A stretch of 64,000 bases of DNA from Oscarella lobularis (taxonomy: Eukaryota; Porifera; Homoscleromorpha; Homosclerophorida; Oscarellidae), in NCBI RefSeq assembly GCF_947507565.1, contig NC_089179.1, positions 2,125,747 to 2,189,746 of the forward strand, read 5' to 3'. Positions 32,790 through 44,143 of this stretch are shown piece by piece. Position 1 is the stretch's first letter; every line of letters begins with the position of its first letter. The notes under the pieces were generated by a model. It had not been told where the DNA came from. It worked only from the letters and a program-made list of their open reading frames with translations, and made no database searches. The position numbers and the translations under genes were made by a program.

Positions 32790-35060
32790 AAAATTTTCAA
32801 AAAACTATCGTTGCTTTGTTAAGGCCGCCTGCAGCTGCGTATATCATGTCGACTTCAAGGAATGGGATGGAAAGAAGCAGAATGTGGCTATGTAATTGCA
32901 AACCTCGTCACAAAGCGAAACCACGTTAGGATAGATTCCAACTTTCTTTGTTGTATTAAAACCAGAAGGGACGTCAAGATGGCAAGCGTTTTCCTCGTTA
33001 ACGGCACATTCTGGGGGTAAAGTTTTTTGAAAAAATCATTTAATGCAGTAGCAGTCGGTAAATTTGCAGCACCTTAAGATGCGTTGCTCTTCTGCTTTAG
33101 CAAAGACTAACGGCCTCCTTATCAGCAGGGAAAATATTTCGTTCCCGAAATAAAGTCAAGCTGTTTTGTTTGGCCGAAACGAAGTTCTAAAAAGGTATTA
33201 TGAATTTTTGAAGTAGCTTCTCAGAACTCGGATTTGAAAAACTTTCATTTCCATGAAATATCCACCGTTTGTCGGCTTGGTCAGAACGAAGAAAAGCCTA
33301 ATTGCAGGTAGTTATCAACCGACAGTAATTTTCTGGTGACAGTCAAAGGGGATATATTCGGCTCAAGTGCGAGGAGACTGAGACAATGTGACTTCAAAGC
33401 CTTCCGCCAAAGGGAAACTGAGAAGGCGTGGTCAAGTTAAAAACTTGCGCTGAACCGATTTTTGGTTTTTATTTGAAAGGTAACATTTTGAAAATACAGG
33501 CGGCACAATGAACTGTATATTTTTGAAACGTCCTTCACGTTAGCGACGTGCACAATCTCACACTGTCCTCCTGCGAGTAGGGGAATTTTTAGTTTTATCC
33601 TCAAGTGAAAGCACATGTCTTCAATCGATGTAAATGTCAGCAACTCTGTTTGGTATTAGGGCTGTTGAGAGCTTTAAGGTTATCCAACGTCAATCACGAC
33701 GCAATGCTCATTTATGCTACTAAGAATCCGATTCAAAACTACGCTGTTCCAATAAGGCTTCAAAAAATAGTTCGGCGATCACAACTTTGAAAGCATCAGC
33801 GAATGCGCGAATTAATTAGTTTGCTTACTAAATATCAGAAAAACGGAGAACTAAGCGGTGGTCTGAGGGGATCTAAGGGTTCTCAATAAAAGTATTTTAT
33901 GACAATGAAAAAGTGCTTAGAAAAAGAAGACTTTTATAACATTTATGCGTATTGAATAACAAATAAATAATTAAAAAAAATTAGCATAACTTAGAATTGC
34001 GCAAATTTAATCCCAAACCACGCCCCTTAACAATTACTGGGGCAAAGCCCAAAAATTATTAAATGTTGCTTTCGCTGCAGATTCATCAGCAGTCGGTTTA
34101 ATTAATTTCAAATATTGCTTTTAGGCCAAAATGAGGGAATAAGAGAAAAAAAATCATAAATTAAAAGAAGCTCTAACTTTAAAAAGAAATACTGTCTTCG
34201 GGATGTTCGTGCACCCACATAGTTATTATATGGTAAAAAGGGCGGTATTGGATTTATCGCCACCTACACCCGAGGGACTCCGAGATAATTACCCGATGGT
34301 GAGGGAGCGATAAAAGCCACACTGACAGAATTTTGACCATGTAATAACAGACTTAAATCTCGACCTCTTAAATAAAAGCGTTACGAAGCGTTAGATCGAT
34401 GTGCTGGGTCCCGTGGAGCGATGCGTAGGTAGAAGCTTGTTTGGGATGGGTATACCCTAGTTCAAAACTCTTCTGCAACATTTTTGATTTTTTTGCTCTT
34501 CTAATGTTTTTCCGACTATGATCGCAAAGAACGCTACAGATTAGGCCGCTCGCTTTCGTTAGGGTTTGGTTGGGTACGCGAATGTTCCTATATATAGCGG
34601 TATTGACTAAATCAACCAGTTAGTATAACCGCCCTAGAGAGGTTATGAACCCATAACCTCCCTAGGGCTGTTATGGGATATACCGCTTTACAGGCGCCTT
34701 TGATCCTCCCACGCATCGAGATATAATCGTCTTTATAACGACATCGCAAGCCTAAACAATTTTTTGGGGTGGGTTGCGGAATCATAGATCGTAGTTAGTT
34801 TCTTAGCCAATAAAAAAGGATCGCGTGCAATGACGTCACAAAGTCAACGCTTCCTCCAGCTATTGCTTAAACTTAAAGATGATCGAAGAATTGAGCATCC
34901 TGCATAAAGTTCCTATCAATAAACGGCTTAAGACGGCGCAATTAAGTTTGTAAGAGACAAAGTTGATTCGAAATGGGCTACAAATGTATGATAGTTGATG
35001 GAATAAGGAAGCGCCTAAACTGATAAGGACCCAACCCACGCTAATTCAAACAAGAAGGGG
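32790..35060. other. No gene recognised; AT-rich
   Basis: Only short frames and scattered transposon-end-like words (ACCACGCCCC near 34020). The hairpin at 34625 is the only clear structure. Confidence 0.35.
34625..34674. repeat. Hairpin element with 23-bp arms
   Basis: ATAACCGCCCTAGAGAGGTTATG is mirrored by CATAACCTCCCTAGGGCTGTTAT with two mismatches and a 4-bp loop. GCGGTAT and ATACCGC further out extend the symmetry, with a gap, to about 34597-34692. Probably a small MITE. Confidence 0.8.
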
Positions 35061-35267
35061 GCTATTTTTATATAGAGGGGGGTGCTATTTTCACAAATCG
35101 CGTAAAATCGCTGAGGAAAAATCGAAACTGACGCTGATCGCGACGGCTGCTGGGCAGCCGTCCTCGTCTCGACACAAAACGCATAAACATAGTGGCTGAC
35201 GAGCTTTTCGCGAAAAGAAAGAGCCGCGAAAAGCAGTAGAAATCCGCGCGAAATAGTTCTACGCTCC

Positions 35268-35900
35268 TTGCTCCTCGACGAGGCGATTTTTCTCGATGTT
35301 TTCGCTGTCTCGCTGCCACTACGATCGCGGCGTCATGACACGACACCTCACACAGAGCACGCCCTGTTTTGGAAGTATTCGGAGCTATTTTGGAAGGGAA
35401 GCACACCAGCGGGCTTCTCTACGCGAGTTTCTCTGTGTTTGCGCCACTCTGAAGCTAAAGCGGACGAACAACGTCGCTCCGCTGTGGCAAAGGATCGCGA
35501 ACGCTGCGCCGGTCGCCTTCGGCCGTGCCCTGAACGTCTCCTTCCCGTACTAGACGACCTGGCGAATGCTGTTGTGGCCTACCTGTGCGCTAAGCACAAC
35601 GACGAAGCGGATAGCAGAGCAGACGTCACGGAGCACCCTTCGTACGAATCGCCGGCGAAAAGAGTCGCTATCGCAGCGCCGTCGTAGTCGATCACCGAAA
35701 CTCGTAAGACGATTGCGTTGGGCGCTAAATCGCTAAGAGATCCTGCGTAGAATCGCTCGAACGAGCAGAACCAGCAGATCGGGACTCGCTGCTTGCTCTT
35801 CACGAAGCACGGACGAAAATCGGTCATCTCGAAGACGAAAATCGACTATTGAGAACGGAAATTGAGCGTCTGAGAGGCGATCGAAGCGGCATTCTTCGAT
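35268..35900 (+). CDS. Hypothetical protein with C-terminal coiled coil
   Basis: A frame through LLPVLDDLANAVVAYLCAKH and PAKRVAIAAPS meets a TAG at 35685-35687, continues in the same frame as TETRKTIALGAKSLRD, then after one frame change (near 35744) as DSLLALHEARTKIGHLEDEN and LLRTEIERLRGDR, a clear heptad coiled coil. GC-rich codon use suggests real coding. The start is uncertain; the ORF begins at an in-frame TTG or ATG near 35268-35296. I do not recognise the family and it looks disabled. Confidence 0.35.
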
Positions 35901-35918
35901 TCTATAGATATACCTCAC

Positions 35919-36833
35919 GTGACTTTCAACAATGTATATATAGAATCTTTTCCTGAACTAGTGGGGCAATTTCAGCGTGCGCTCTATCAGCACAGCCTGC
36001 AAGAGAACTGCTCCAAGCTGTACGGAGCAGAGGAGATGAAGGAGTTCGCCGAGCGCAATGCCCCAGGTCTATTTGGGATGATCGAAAGAGCCCTGACGGG
36101 AGACTACGCAGAAGCAGAAAGAAGCGCTTTCCAAAATCAAAGGGTCGTAGGGAACTACATCGGTACTCCTATTTTTGCAATCAGGTAAGAATAATTTTTA
36201 TTACATTACACTTTATATATCATAGGGGTCTACTTACATATACTTATATATACATATATACCTCTTTGTAATACCTGCAAACTTAGACGCATTTCATCCC
36301 TGTAGAGAAACAATATGCTCGAGAACGATACTGGACTGCACCTGTCTTTGTCCGGATGCTCTGAAGCGGCATTGGAATGCGGTCGAGCCTTGGGCCTATG
36401 CCCTCATCCCATGACCATACGACGATTCAGGAAGAAAATAAGTGGCAACAATGCGGTCATAGCCGCTGGTCTTATTGCGAATGCTGAATCTGAAAAATAC
36501 ATGGTGCTTCTAATGATTGACGATTATCATACGATATATACAGTTCCGAGGCCAACTTCCGGACACACTTCAACAGCCATTCACATGGCTACGTGTCTGG
36601 CAGATTTCTATCCGTCTGTTCCAAGCATTCCTCTGCCCTTGGAGCCCATACACTACCGTCCAAACAGTTCTTCTGCCCGAGGGTCAAGAAATGTTGGCAG
36701 AATTCTCGATCATTTTGAAACAAACTTGGAGTCATTTTTTACTCAAACGTGGATGGAGTGCCTTCCAGAAATATTTGGTATTTTACACTTAAAGCCATGG
36801 ATAAGGATTATCAGAAAAACACGCCAGAAATGA
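35919..36833 (+). pseudogene. DUF6589-type protein, N-terminal half
   Basis: A first block (35919-36184, SLQENCSKLYGAEEMKEFAE and ALTGDYAEAERSAFQNQRV) ends at a GTAAGA donor; a second from about 36308 reads LENDTGLHLSLSGCSEAALE, LCPHPMTIRRFRKK, LLMIDDYHTIYTVPRP and SGHTSTAIHMATCL. The DDYHxIxTxxRP and HMATCL patterns match the N-terminal half of DUF6589-related proteins. The exon phases do not join cleanly, and the ORF ends at 36833 without the middle or C-terminal parts seen at 634-1810. Confidence 0.5.
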
Positions 36834-37364
36834 GATAACTGAGTAAAGCCAACAAAGTGAACGTTGCATATGCAATCATCGCGATTTGGGACCCAGTTTG
36901 AGGATTTCGATCCGGGTTTGTCAGCGCGATCCATCAGCTTTAGAACAGCTTGTCGAACGTCGCTCTCCAAACTGTTTATAGTGTGCAGAGTGGGGAGGTT
37001 GTGGTTGGCAGTGTTTGGGCGGACAATCGCACAAAAGAACGCCTTCCATTGTTCGTGGACACAAGCCCTTCCGATTTTGGCAATCGGGAACGCAGCATTG
37101 GCGTCTCGAATGCCTAACTTCCGACATGTGTAAAGGCCGAAGGCAGAAAACGGCGATAAACGACACGAACGGGCGTATTTGCTTAGAGACGATCACCGTC
37201 ACGTGATGCAAAACGTGCGAAGGAGGAGTCAGGAATAAGGTCTATTACTCGTGAATTGATCGATCTCAACATTCCAGCTCTAGCTTCAGCAATATACGCC
37301 ATTGCTCCAAAAGAAGTGATAGCACTTGTATCCAATTCGGTTTCGGCTGAAAGTGCACACGTAT

Positions 37365-38428
37365 GCTTGGCCAAAAACAATTTGTTACTAAGAAAATATG
37401 GAAAATTCCCTCCTCAACGCGCGACGTTAGAGCAACCGTTAACGGAACTCCTCGCGAAGGATGCACCCTTCGAGTGGACGGAGCGATGCGAAAAAGCCTT
37501 TACGGCGCTGAAAGAGAAGTTGGCCTTAGCGTACGTGTTAGTACACTGTGACGCCAAGCTGCCGCTTCGCCTGGCGTGCGACGCTTCCGCGTACGGGCTC
37601 GGCGCCGTGCTATCTCACATCATGTCGGATGGGTCAGAGCGGCCTGTCGCTTTCGCACCGAAAACAATGACGGCTACGGAACGGAAGTACAGCCAAATCG
37701 AGAAAGAAGCTTACGCTTTGAAATTTGGAGTAACGAAATTCGCGCAATACCTATACGGTCGTCGATTCACGTTGGTGACCGATTATCGACCTCTCGTAAC
37801 GATTTTCGGAAAGAAGGCATCGCTGTCAGCAATAGTGGCGGACCGGATACAGCTCTGGGCGGTCCCTCTGTCAATGCAAACGTTTGACATCGAATACATA
37901 TCATCGTCGGCTAATGAAAATGAGGGCGGGCTCTCTCGTCTGCCATTGGATCTCGAAGAAGACGAAGAATCCATCGGACTCGAGGTCAGAGTGTCGAACG
38001 CGCAGCAGATTGCAAGTCTGACGATGACAACTGAAGACTTGGCTCGCGAGACGCGTGAGGATGCAGTTCTGTCGAAAGTGGGCGAGTACATTGAAGAAGG
38101 CTGGCCGGCGAAGGTGGGACAAACGCTACAAAAGTACCGCGCGATACGCGAGAACCTCACATATCGGAGTGGAGCGAATGAAAGGCCTGGCTAAACTACA
38201 CGTTTGGTGGCCGAAGATTTCAGCGGACATTGAGGACGTAGTCCGGAAATGCGAGGCTTGTCAAAGGCATGCTAAGAATCCAGCTCGAGTGATCTTACAT
38301 CACTGGGAGTGGCCGACGGCGGCGTTCGACCGCATACATATCGATTTTGCGGGACCATATATGAAACACATGTTTCTCGTAATCGTCGACGCGTACTCGA
38401 AATGGCTCGAGGTAATACCGATGGAGAA
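37365..38428 (+). mobile_element. Gypsy pol fragment (RNase H to integrase core)
   Basis: From LLLRKYGKFPPQRATLEQPL the frame reads APFEWTERCEKAFTALKEKL, LACDASAYGLGAVLSHIM, SQIEKEAYALKFGV, TDYRPLVTIFG, then after a frame change near 38160 MKGLAKLHVWWPKI, CEACQRHAKNP and IHIDFAGPYMKHMFLVIVDA. It is a relative of Gypsy B. Sequence before 37365 is unrelated, and at about 38428 integrase stops where the reverse-strand LINE fragment begins. The second and third integrase acidic residues are lost. Confidence 0.75.
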
Positions 38429-38684
38429 AATCTTCTACATTAAAGCGACTCATTTGACGAACGAGGCGAATGTGGGGCGAGAGAAGAGCTTGACAGGAGC
38501 GAGACGACAAGTACAAACCAGATTGTGTTCACTGATTCCGGACGACTCCAACGACACAGCAGGGGAATACAGTGACAGAGACGAGGAGAGAACAACGTCC
38601 AGAATAGATGTCGACGTAGCAGTAATTCTGGTCGGCTCTGAGACGATGTTCTGTAGCTGGAGAAGGCTGAGGGTTTCCGCAACT
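38428..38684 (-). mobile_element. LINE fragment, downstream part of the split LINE
   Basis: Reverse-strand frames give DVVLSSSLSLYSPAVSLESS, GISEHNLVCTCRLAPVK and SRFNVEDFLH, the linker between endonuclease and reverse transcriptase of L2/CR1-type LINEs. It continues the LINE that is interrupted at 44144, with the palindromic element between. It stops at the Gypsy junction near 38428 and lacks the reverse transcriptase. Confidence 0.65.
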
Positions 38685-39312
38685 AATAGACGATACCAGG
38701 TTGGGCGTGTCTATCAGTGCATGCGCACTTGTCGAAGGTGAATAGAAGGAAACGCCCCTTTCCAAACACTCTTCCTGAAGACCGGGTCCGTATGACGATG
38801 TACTCGAGTATCTCTACGGTATGACCTCTTTATGATAAGCGTTCGGTGTCCTGGCTTTGGTTGTCTTTAGGTCAGCGAAGGGCAAAACTATAGCGAAGAA
38901 ATTTTGGTGGGCGTGGTCTCTTTCGCGAAACTCTCTCCCGATGGCAAACGCTGCGCCGAATTCCTCACCAATATCGACATACACGTAAGTGGCATTATTA
39001 CCTTTGACCTTAGCGAGCAGAGCCCTCGCCGGTGTTTTTTTAAAACTTCTTTGTACACGAAAATAATGTTTCTTGTTCTATCATCGCCGCAAATCACATC
39101 GCATTTGCTTCGAAGGGATTTCATTGCATTTTGCGCGCGTTTCCGCAGGCAAAAGAGCTAGTCTCGCGTGGCCAGACCCTTTCCCTGTATATCAATGGTC
39201 ACGCGAGACTAGCTCTTTTGCGACAAGTGGCCTGCGGAAACGCGCGCAAAATGCAATGAAAGCCCTTCGAAGCAAATGCGATCTGATTTGCGGCGATGAT
39301 AGAACAAGAAAC

Positions 39313-39371
39313 TGTGATGTACGGGGTTGGGGTTGATTCCAATAGACTGTGACGTAAGCAGCCACGCTACA
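39313..39371 (+). repeat. Gypsy B 5' LTR, 59 bp
   Basis: TG...CA ended direct repeat, matched by 43695-43753 with one difference (T to A at the third base). GAAAC precedes it. Confidence 0.88.
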
Positions 39372-39405
39372 TTGGCGTAGTCGACACTGGTTTCGAACCT
39401 TTCAG

Positions 39406-40629
39406 ATGGCTTCGGTGGGCAAAATCGGCGTCTTTGAGAGCGAAAAAGAGGAATGGCGTCATTACATCGAGCGACTGGAATTCTATTTTGAGGCGAACGA
39501 CGTCACCGACGACGGCAAGAAGAAAGCAATTCTCCTCAGCGTTTGTGGGCCGGCGGCGTATCGAACAATTCGATCCGCATCGTCCGCACCGCTCAGAACA
39601 GCATCTTACAACCAGATCACAAGGCAGACAGAAGATCACTTGGATCCCACGCCGTCTAAGGCCACTCGCCGATGGCGTTTTCGTTTGCGACATCGAAAGC
39701 AGGGCGAATCGATAGTAGCCTACGTCGCGGAACTACGCAAATTGGCTGAACGCTGTGAGTTCCACGATGTCGCAGAGGAGCTGTGCGACCAGCTCGTGGT
39801 TGGAGTGAACGACCACACAATTCGTAGCAAGCTACTCGCGGAAAAGAAGTTGACCTTTGAGTCAGCGTTCGAGATCGCGCGATCCACGGAGGTAGCCGAG
39901 ATGCAATCACACGAAATGCAAGGAACACCAGACGAATCGGCTCATGCAGTGAGTACTGCAGCCGCGGGAAGCGCCGCATTCAACGCGCAACAACGGAAGT
40001 GTTACCGTTGTAACGGAAACCATTCGCCTGCCACGTGTCGTTTCGCTTCATACACCTGTCACGAGTGCGGTAAATTGGGTCACGTTGCTCGTGCTTGCCG
40101 CAGTCGCCAACCGGCACCTCCCACGGAGAAGAAAAGTACCAAGGAGTCGCTCAAAGCGAAGAAGGCACATAAAGTGTCGGAGGCACAAGCGACGGATGAG
40201 GACAGCAATTCGGCGGAGGAATCGTTCCGGATTAACTTTTGCACAAAAGGTTCCCGAGTGGCGCCATTTATGGTGCCATTAAAAATTGATGGCAAGCCGT
40301 GCTCGTTTGAGTTGGACACGGGCGCAGGCGTGTCCCTGATAGGAGAAGTGGAGTTTCGAAAACTGTTGTCGAGACGGAGTGTCCCGGCGTTACGGCGTGG
40401 CCGGGTAACGCTGTCGACTTACACGAAAGACCCAATTCCGGTTCTCGGGGAATGCGATGTACGAGTGAGGTACGAAGGTCAGCGAAAGCAGTTGACCCTG
40501 ATCGTCGTGAAAGGTTACGGGCCGAGCCTGATGGGACGCAACTGGCTTAGTTGGACTGGCCCCGTCTGGCAGCAGATCAGACAGCATCGGTCAATGCGTG
40601 TTCGGCAACAAGTGGGCTGCAGATCGTAA
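39406..40629 (+). CDS. Gypsy B gag and aspartic protease
   Basis: An intact 407-codon frame from MASVGKIGVFESEKEEWRHY. Capsid-like residues (about 10-160, WRHYIERLEFYFEANDV, ESIVAYVAELRKLAERCEF) are followed by two zinc knuckles, CYRCNGNHSPATC and CHECGKLGHVARAC, and a retropepsin with the active-site ELDTGAGVSLI and a GYGPSLMGRNWL end. It stops at 40627-40629, after GPVWQQIRQH in the wrong register, so the pol frame is reached only after a frame change near 40570-40640. The frame itself carries no stop. Confidence 0.88.
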   Translation: MASVGKIGVFESEKEEWRHYIERLEFYFEANDVTDDGKKKAILLSVCGPAAYRTIRSASSAPLRTASYNQITRQTEDHLDPTPSKATRRWRFRLRHRKQGESIVAYVAELRKLAERCEFHDVAEELCDQLVVGVNDHTIRSKLLAEKKLTFESAFEIARSTEVAEMQSHEMQGTPDESAHAVSTAAAGSAAFNAQQRKCYRCNGNHSPATCRFASYTCHECGKLGHVARACRSRQPAPPTEKKSTKESLKAKKAHKVSEAQATDEDSNSAEESFRINFCTKGSRVAPFMVPLKIDGKPCSFELDTGAGVSLIGEVEFRKLLSRRSVPALRRGRVTLSTYTKDPIPVLGECDVRVRYEGQRKQLTLIVVKGYGPSLMGRNWLSWTGPVWQQIRQHRSMRVRQQVGCRS

Positions 40630-43578
40630 CGAAATTTCCTGAGGTTTTTGGCAACGGACTAGGAGAGCTTCGGGGACAACAAGCAAAAATTCGAGTCAAG
40701 TAAGGCGCCACACCGCGGTTCTGCAAACCGCGGGCGGTTCCATACGCACGTCGATCGTAGGTTGAAAACGAAATTCGGCGCTTAGAACGACAAGGCGTCA
40801 TAGAACAAGTGCAGTTTTCCGATTGGGATGCTCCGATAGTGGCGGCGCTCAAAAAAGGGGGCGAGGTGCGAGTTTGCGGTGATTACAGCCTCACGGTCAA
40901 TCCGGTAATTGTTCCGGACTCGTACCCGCTTCCTCGCATTGATGATTTGCTAGCGTCCCTCGCAGGTGGGGAGTCGTTCACGAAGCTAGATCTCAGCGGC
41001 GCTTACCAGCAGGTGGAACTCGACGAGGAATCTAAAAAGCTATTGACCGTCAATACGCCGTGGGGCCTTTTTCGGTACAATCGGCTGCCATTTGGCGTTT
41101 CGGTAGCCCCGGCCATTTTTCAACGAATCGTGGACAGTTTGCTGCAAGGCGTACCGGGGACCGTCGTGTATCTCGATGATACATTGGTGACGGGGAAGTC
41201 CCGCGAGGAGCATCTTCGCAACCTGGAACTCGTGTTAGGCCGTCTTGCGTTTGAAAACATCAAAAATGCGCGTTTTTCGTTCCTGTGGTGGAATACTGAG
41301 GGCATAAAATTGATAAAGAGGGACTCCATCCGACCGATGACAAGGTTGCGGCAGTCACGCACGCACCGGCCCCCAAGAATGTCGCGCAGCTCAAAGCGTA
41401 TTTGGGTTTGGTCAACTATTATGAAAAATTCATCCGGTACTTGGCGACGAAGCTGGCTCCGCTGTATCGTCTACTCGAAAAAGGAACTCAGTGGAAATGG
41501 GGCGACCGCGAAGTTCAGGCTTTTGCGGACTCAAAGAAAGCTTTGACGTCGGACTGTGTTTTAGCACACTATGATCCAGCATTACCGTTGACATTGGCTT
41601 GCGATGCGTCACCGGTGGGAGTTGGAGCCGTTTTGTCACACGTTTGGCCTGACGGGAGGGAACAACCCGTGGCGTATGCATCGCAATCGTTATCGGCGCG
41701 GTAGCGACGATATTCGCAGCTCGACAAGGAAGGTGCGGCGGTGGTTTTTGGGCTCAAGAAGTTCTAAATGTTTCTGGCTAGACGACCGTTTACAATCTTT
41801 ACGGATCATAAGCCGTTATTGACATTATTCGGTCCGGATAAAGGAACTCCGCTGCTTGGCTCACCGCGGATCTTAAGATGGTCGGCTAAGCTCAAGGCGT
41901 TTCAGTATACGCTAAAGTACCGTCCCGGGGCGGCAAACGGAAATGCGGACGGGTTGAGCAGGCTGCCCTTGGACGACATTGCTGAAAAACCAGAGTCGCC
42001 TATTGAGGCAGTCTTGTCCCTACGTGCTTTGGAACTGACGGCAACGGAATCTCCCATCGTGGTGTCGGATATTGACGGCAGCGGATCCAACCCTGCGGCT
42101 GGTGCGATCCTTCGTCGGAAATGGATGGCCGGAGAGGAAGCATGCGGAAGTATTGGAGAGTTTTTGGTCACGCCGTTCAGAGTTGAGCGTGGAAGACGGA
42201 TGCTTACTCTGGGGTGAACGGTTGGTAGTACCAAGTCAAGCGCGATCCCGCGTATTGGGCATGCTACATGAAGGGCACCCAGGAGTCGTTACGCATGAAG
42301 TGTTTGGCACGCAGCTATGTTTGGTGGCCGGGTTGTGACACGGATATAGGAGCAACAGTGAGGGGATGTGAGGCATGCGAACAAAATTTGAATGCGCCTG
42401 CGGCGGCGCCACTTCATCCTTGGGAATGGCCCGAGAGACCATGGGGACGACTTCATTTAGACTTTGCAGGACCATTTCTGGGAAAAATGTTTCTGATCGT
42501 AGTGGATTCTCACTCCAAGTGGTTAGAAGTAGAGCTCATGCTGTCAACGACATCCACGGTAACAATTGGAAAGCTACGAAAGATCTTCGCCACCCATGGT
42601 CTACCAGAAATGATTGTCACGGACAACGAACCACAATTTATCAGCGAGGAATTCCGGTCTTATCTGCGGTCAAACGGCATTCGGCATGCCACGTCGGCGC
42701 CGTATCACCCGGCATCGAATGGTATGGCAGAGAGAGCAGTACAAATTTTTAAGAGGCGAATGCGGAAAATGGATAAGGAGAAACTGCCCCTTGAAGAGAA
42801 GCTGGCAAAAGTTCTGTTTTCTTATCGGGATACTCACCAATCCACCACGAGAATATCATCCGCGGAATTGCTGTATGGCCGCCGCCTTCGAGGAAAACTG
42901 GATCTGCTGAAACCCGACGTAGCGGCACGTGTTCGCCAGCAACAGGCCAGGCAAAAAGGATATCATGATTTACACGCGGCGACGCGAGGGTTTGTCTTGG
43001 GTCAACGAGTTTGGGTGCGGCAACACTCTGGACCGTGGGAACCCGGATTGGTTGTCGCTGTATCCGGTCCCGTCTCGCTGGTGGAGATGAGCGATCACCG
43101 CAGACTACGGTGTCACTCGGATCAGGTGAGGGTCCAATACTCGGATGCCGTGCCGCCATCGCCGGCACCGACATCGTCAGTTTCTGGTACGGGTTCACGA
43201 GTCGAACCTCATGCAGACACTGGACCAGACAACGACATTCGAGCAGATCGGTCCGGTTTACCAACCGTACCGGCAGAAGGGAGGGAAAGGTCGTTAGACC
43301 CACCCCCGTTGGCTGAGCCGGTGGCCACGCCTCAGTCAGCGTCAACGGCGGCGTTGGAACCTCTGCAGCCACGAAACACAGCTACGGGCACAGCTGCAGT
43401 TGCCAACGACAGTCCCGCGAGGAATGAGAACCAGGGCGGGGGTTCCACGGCGGATAATTCTTCGACGTCACCGCAGCAGCGTTCGTCGCGCGTAGCGCCG
43501 TCTTCTCCCGAAGCGACTACACCGCCACTGCGAAGGTCGTCGCGAGTTTCTAAACCACCACAACGCCTGGACCTTTGA
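40630..43578 (+). pseudogene. Gypsy B pol: reverse transcriptase, RNase H, integrase
   Basis: RT: VRVCGDYSLTVNPVI, FTKLDLSGAYQQVEL, LPFGVSVAPAIFQR and the YLDD box VVYLDDTLVTG. After a frame change near 41280: GLVNYYEKFIRYLATKLAPL and RNase H LACDASPVGVGAVLSH, a TAG at 41702-41704, QLDKEGAAVVFGLKKF, a TAA at 41764-41766 and FTDHKPLLTLFG. After another change near 42215 the 436-codon integrase runs KCLARSYVWWPG, CEACEQN, LHLDFAGPFLG, VTDNEPQFISEEF and NGMAERAVQIFKRR, giving HHCC and all three acidic residues. The tail is serine/proline-rich and ends RVSKPPQRLDL at 43578. Confidence 0.88.
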
Positions 43579-43694
43579 CCAGGGAGGGCGACGACGAAGA
43601 TTCTTGTTTAACACTTTCACTGACAAATCATTTTTTTTCTGGGCATGGTGTTAGGGGCAGTTGGGCCGGGCAAAGTAACTTAGGTGGGGGAGAG

Positions 43695-43753
43695 TGAGAT
43701 GTACGGGGTTGGGGTTGATTCCAATAGACTGTGACGTAAGCAGCCACGCTACA
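43695..43753 (+). repeat. Gypsy B 3' LTR, 59 bp
   Basis: Matches 39313-39371; GAAAC follows directly and continues into the palindromic MITE arm. Confidence 0.88.
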
Positions 43754-44143
43754 GAAACATTATTTTCGTGTAGAAAGAAGTTTAACAAAACACCGGCGAG
43801 GGCTCTGCTCGCTAAGGTCAAAGGTAATAATGCCGCTTACGTGTATGTCGATATTGGTGAGGAATTCGGCGCAGCGTTTGCCATCGGGAGAGAGTTTCGC
43901 GAAAGAGACCACGCCCACCAAAATTTCTTTGCTATAGTTTTGCCCTTCGCAGACCTAAACACAACCAAAGCCAGGACACCGAACGCTTATCATGAAGAGG
44001 TCATACCGTAGAGATACTCGAGTACATCGTCATACGGACCCGGTCTTCAGGAAGAGGGTTCGGAAGAAAGGGGCGTTTCCTTCTATTCACCCTCGACAAG
44101 TGCGCATGCACTGATAGACACGCCCAACCTGGTATCGTCTATT

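Larger units (their letters stand above)
39313..43753 (+). mobile_element. Gypsy B LTR retrotransposon (Mag-like), complete with tiny LTRs
   Basis: Direct repeats 39313-39371 and 43695-43753 (59 bp, beginning TGTGATGTACGG or TGAGATGTACGG and ending GCCACGCTACA) bound the element, and GAAAC is present directly outside both ends. TTGGCGTAGTCGACAC follows the 5' repeat as primer site; GGTGGGGGAGAG precedes the 3' repeat as purine tract. Gag-protease and pol occupy the 4.3 kb between. One difference was noted between the two LTRs, indicating a fairly young insertion, though pol carries stops. Confidence 0.9.
38685..44143. repeat. Long palindromic (foldback) MITE, split by Gypsy B
   Basis: The left arm runs 38685-39185 and the right arm 39190-39312 plus 43754-44143. 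The arms mirror each other closely: AATAGACGATACCAGG at the left end is CCTGGTATCGTCTATT at the right end, and blocks such as GGGCGTGTCTATCAGTG, ACGATGTACTCGAG, GTGGGCGTGGTCTCTTT and GCGGAAACGCGCGCAAAA recur inverted. Without the Gypsy insertion it would be about 1.0 kb, with only a few bases of asymmetry at its centre (39185-39190). It has no coding capacity. The frames read across it (for example at 38888 and 43694) are not genes. Confidence 0.9.

Noticed and set aside
37256-37364. N-terminal extension of the Gypsy fragment ORF
   Set aside because: The first 36 codons have no pol similarity; the Gypsy part starts near 37365 after a junction.
38888-39336. Several overlapping ORFs on both strands
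   Set aside because: They lie in the palindromic MITE arms and mirror each other; symmetry, not coding, explains them.
43694-44011. 105-codon ORF after Gypsy B
   Set aside because: It is the inverted copy of 38860-39070 in the MITE, joined to the LTR by chance.
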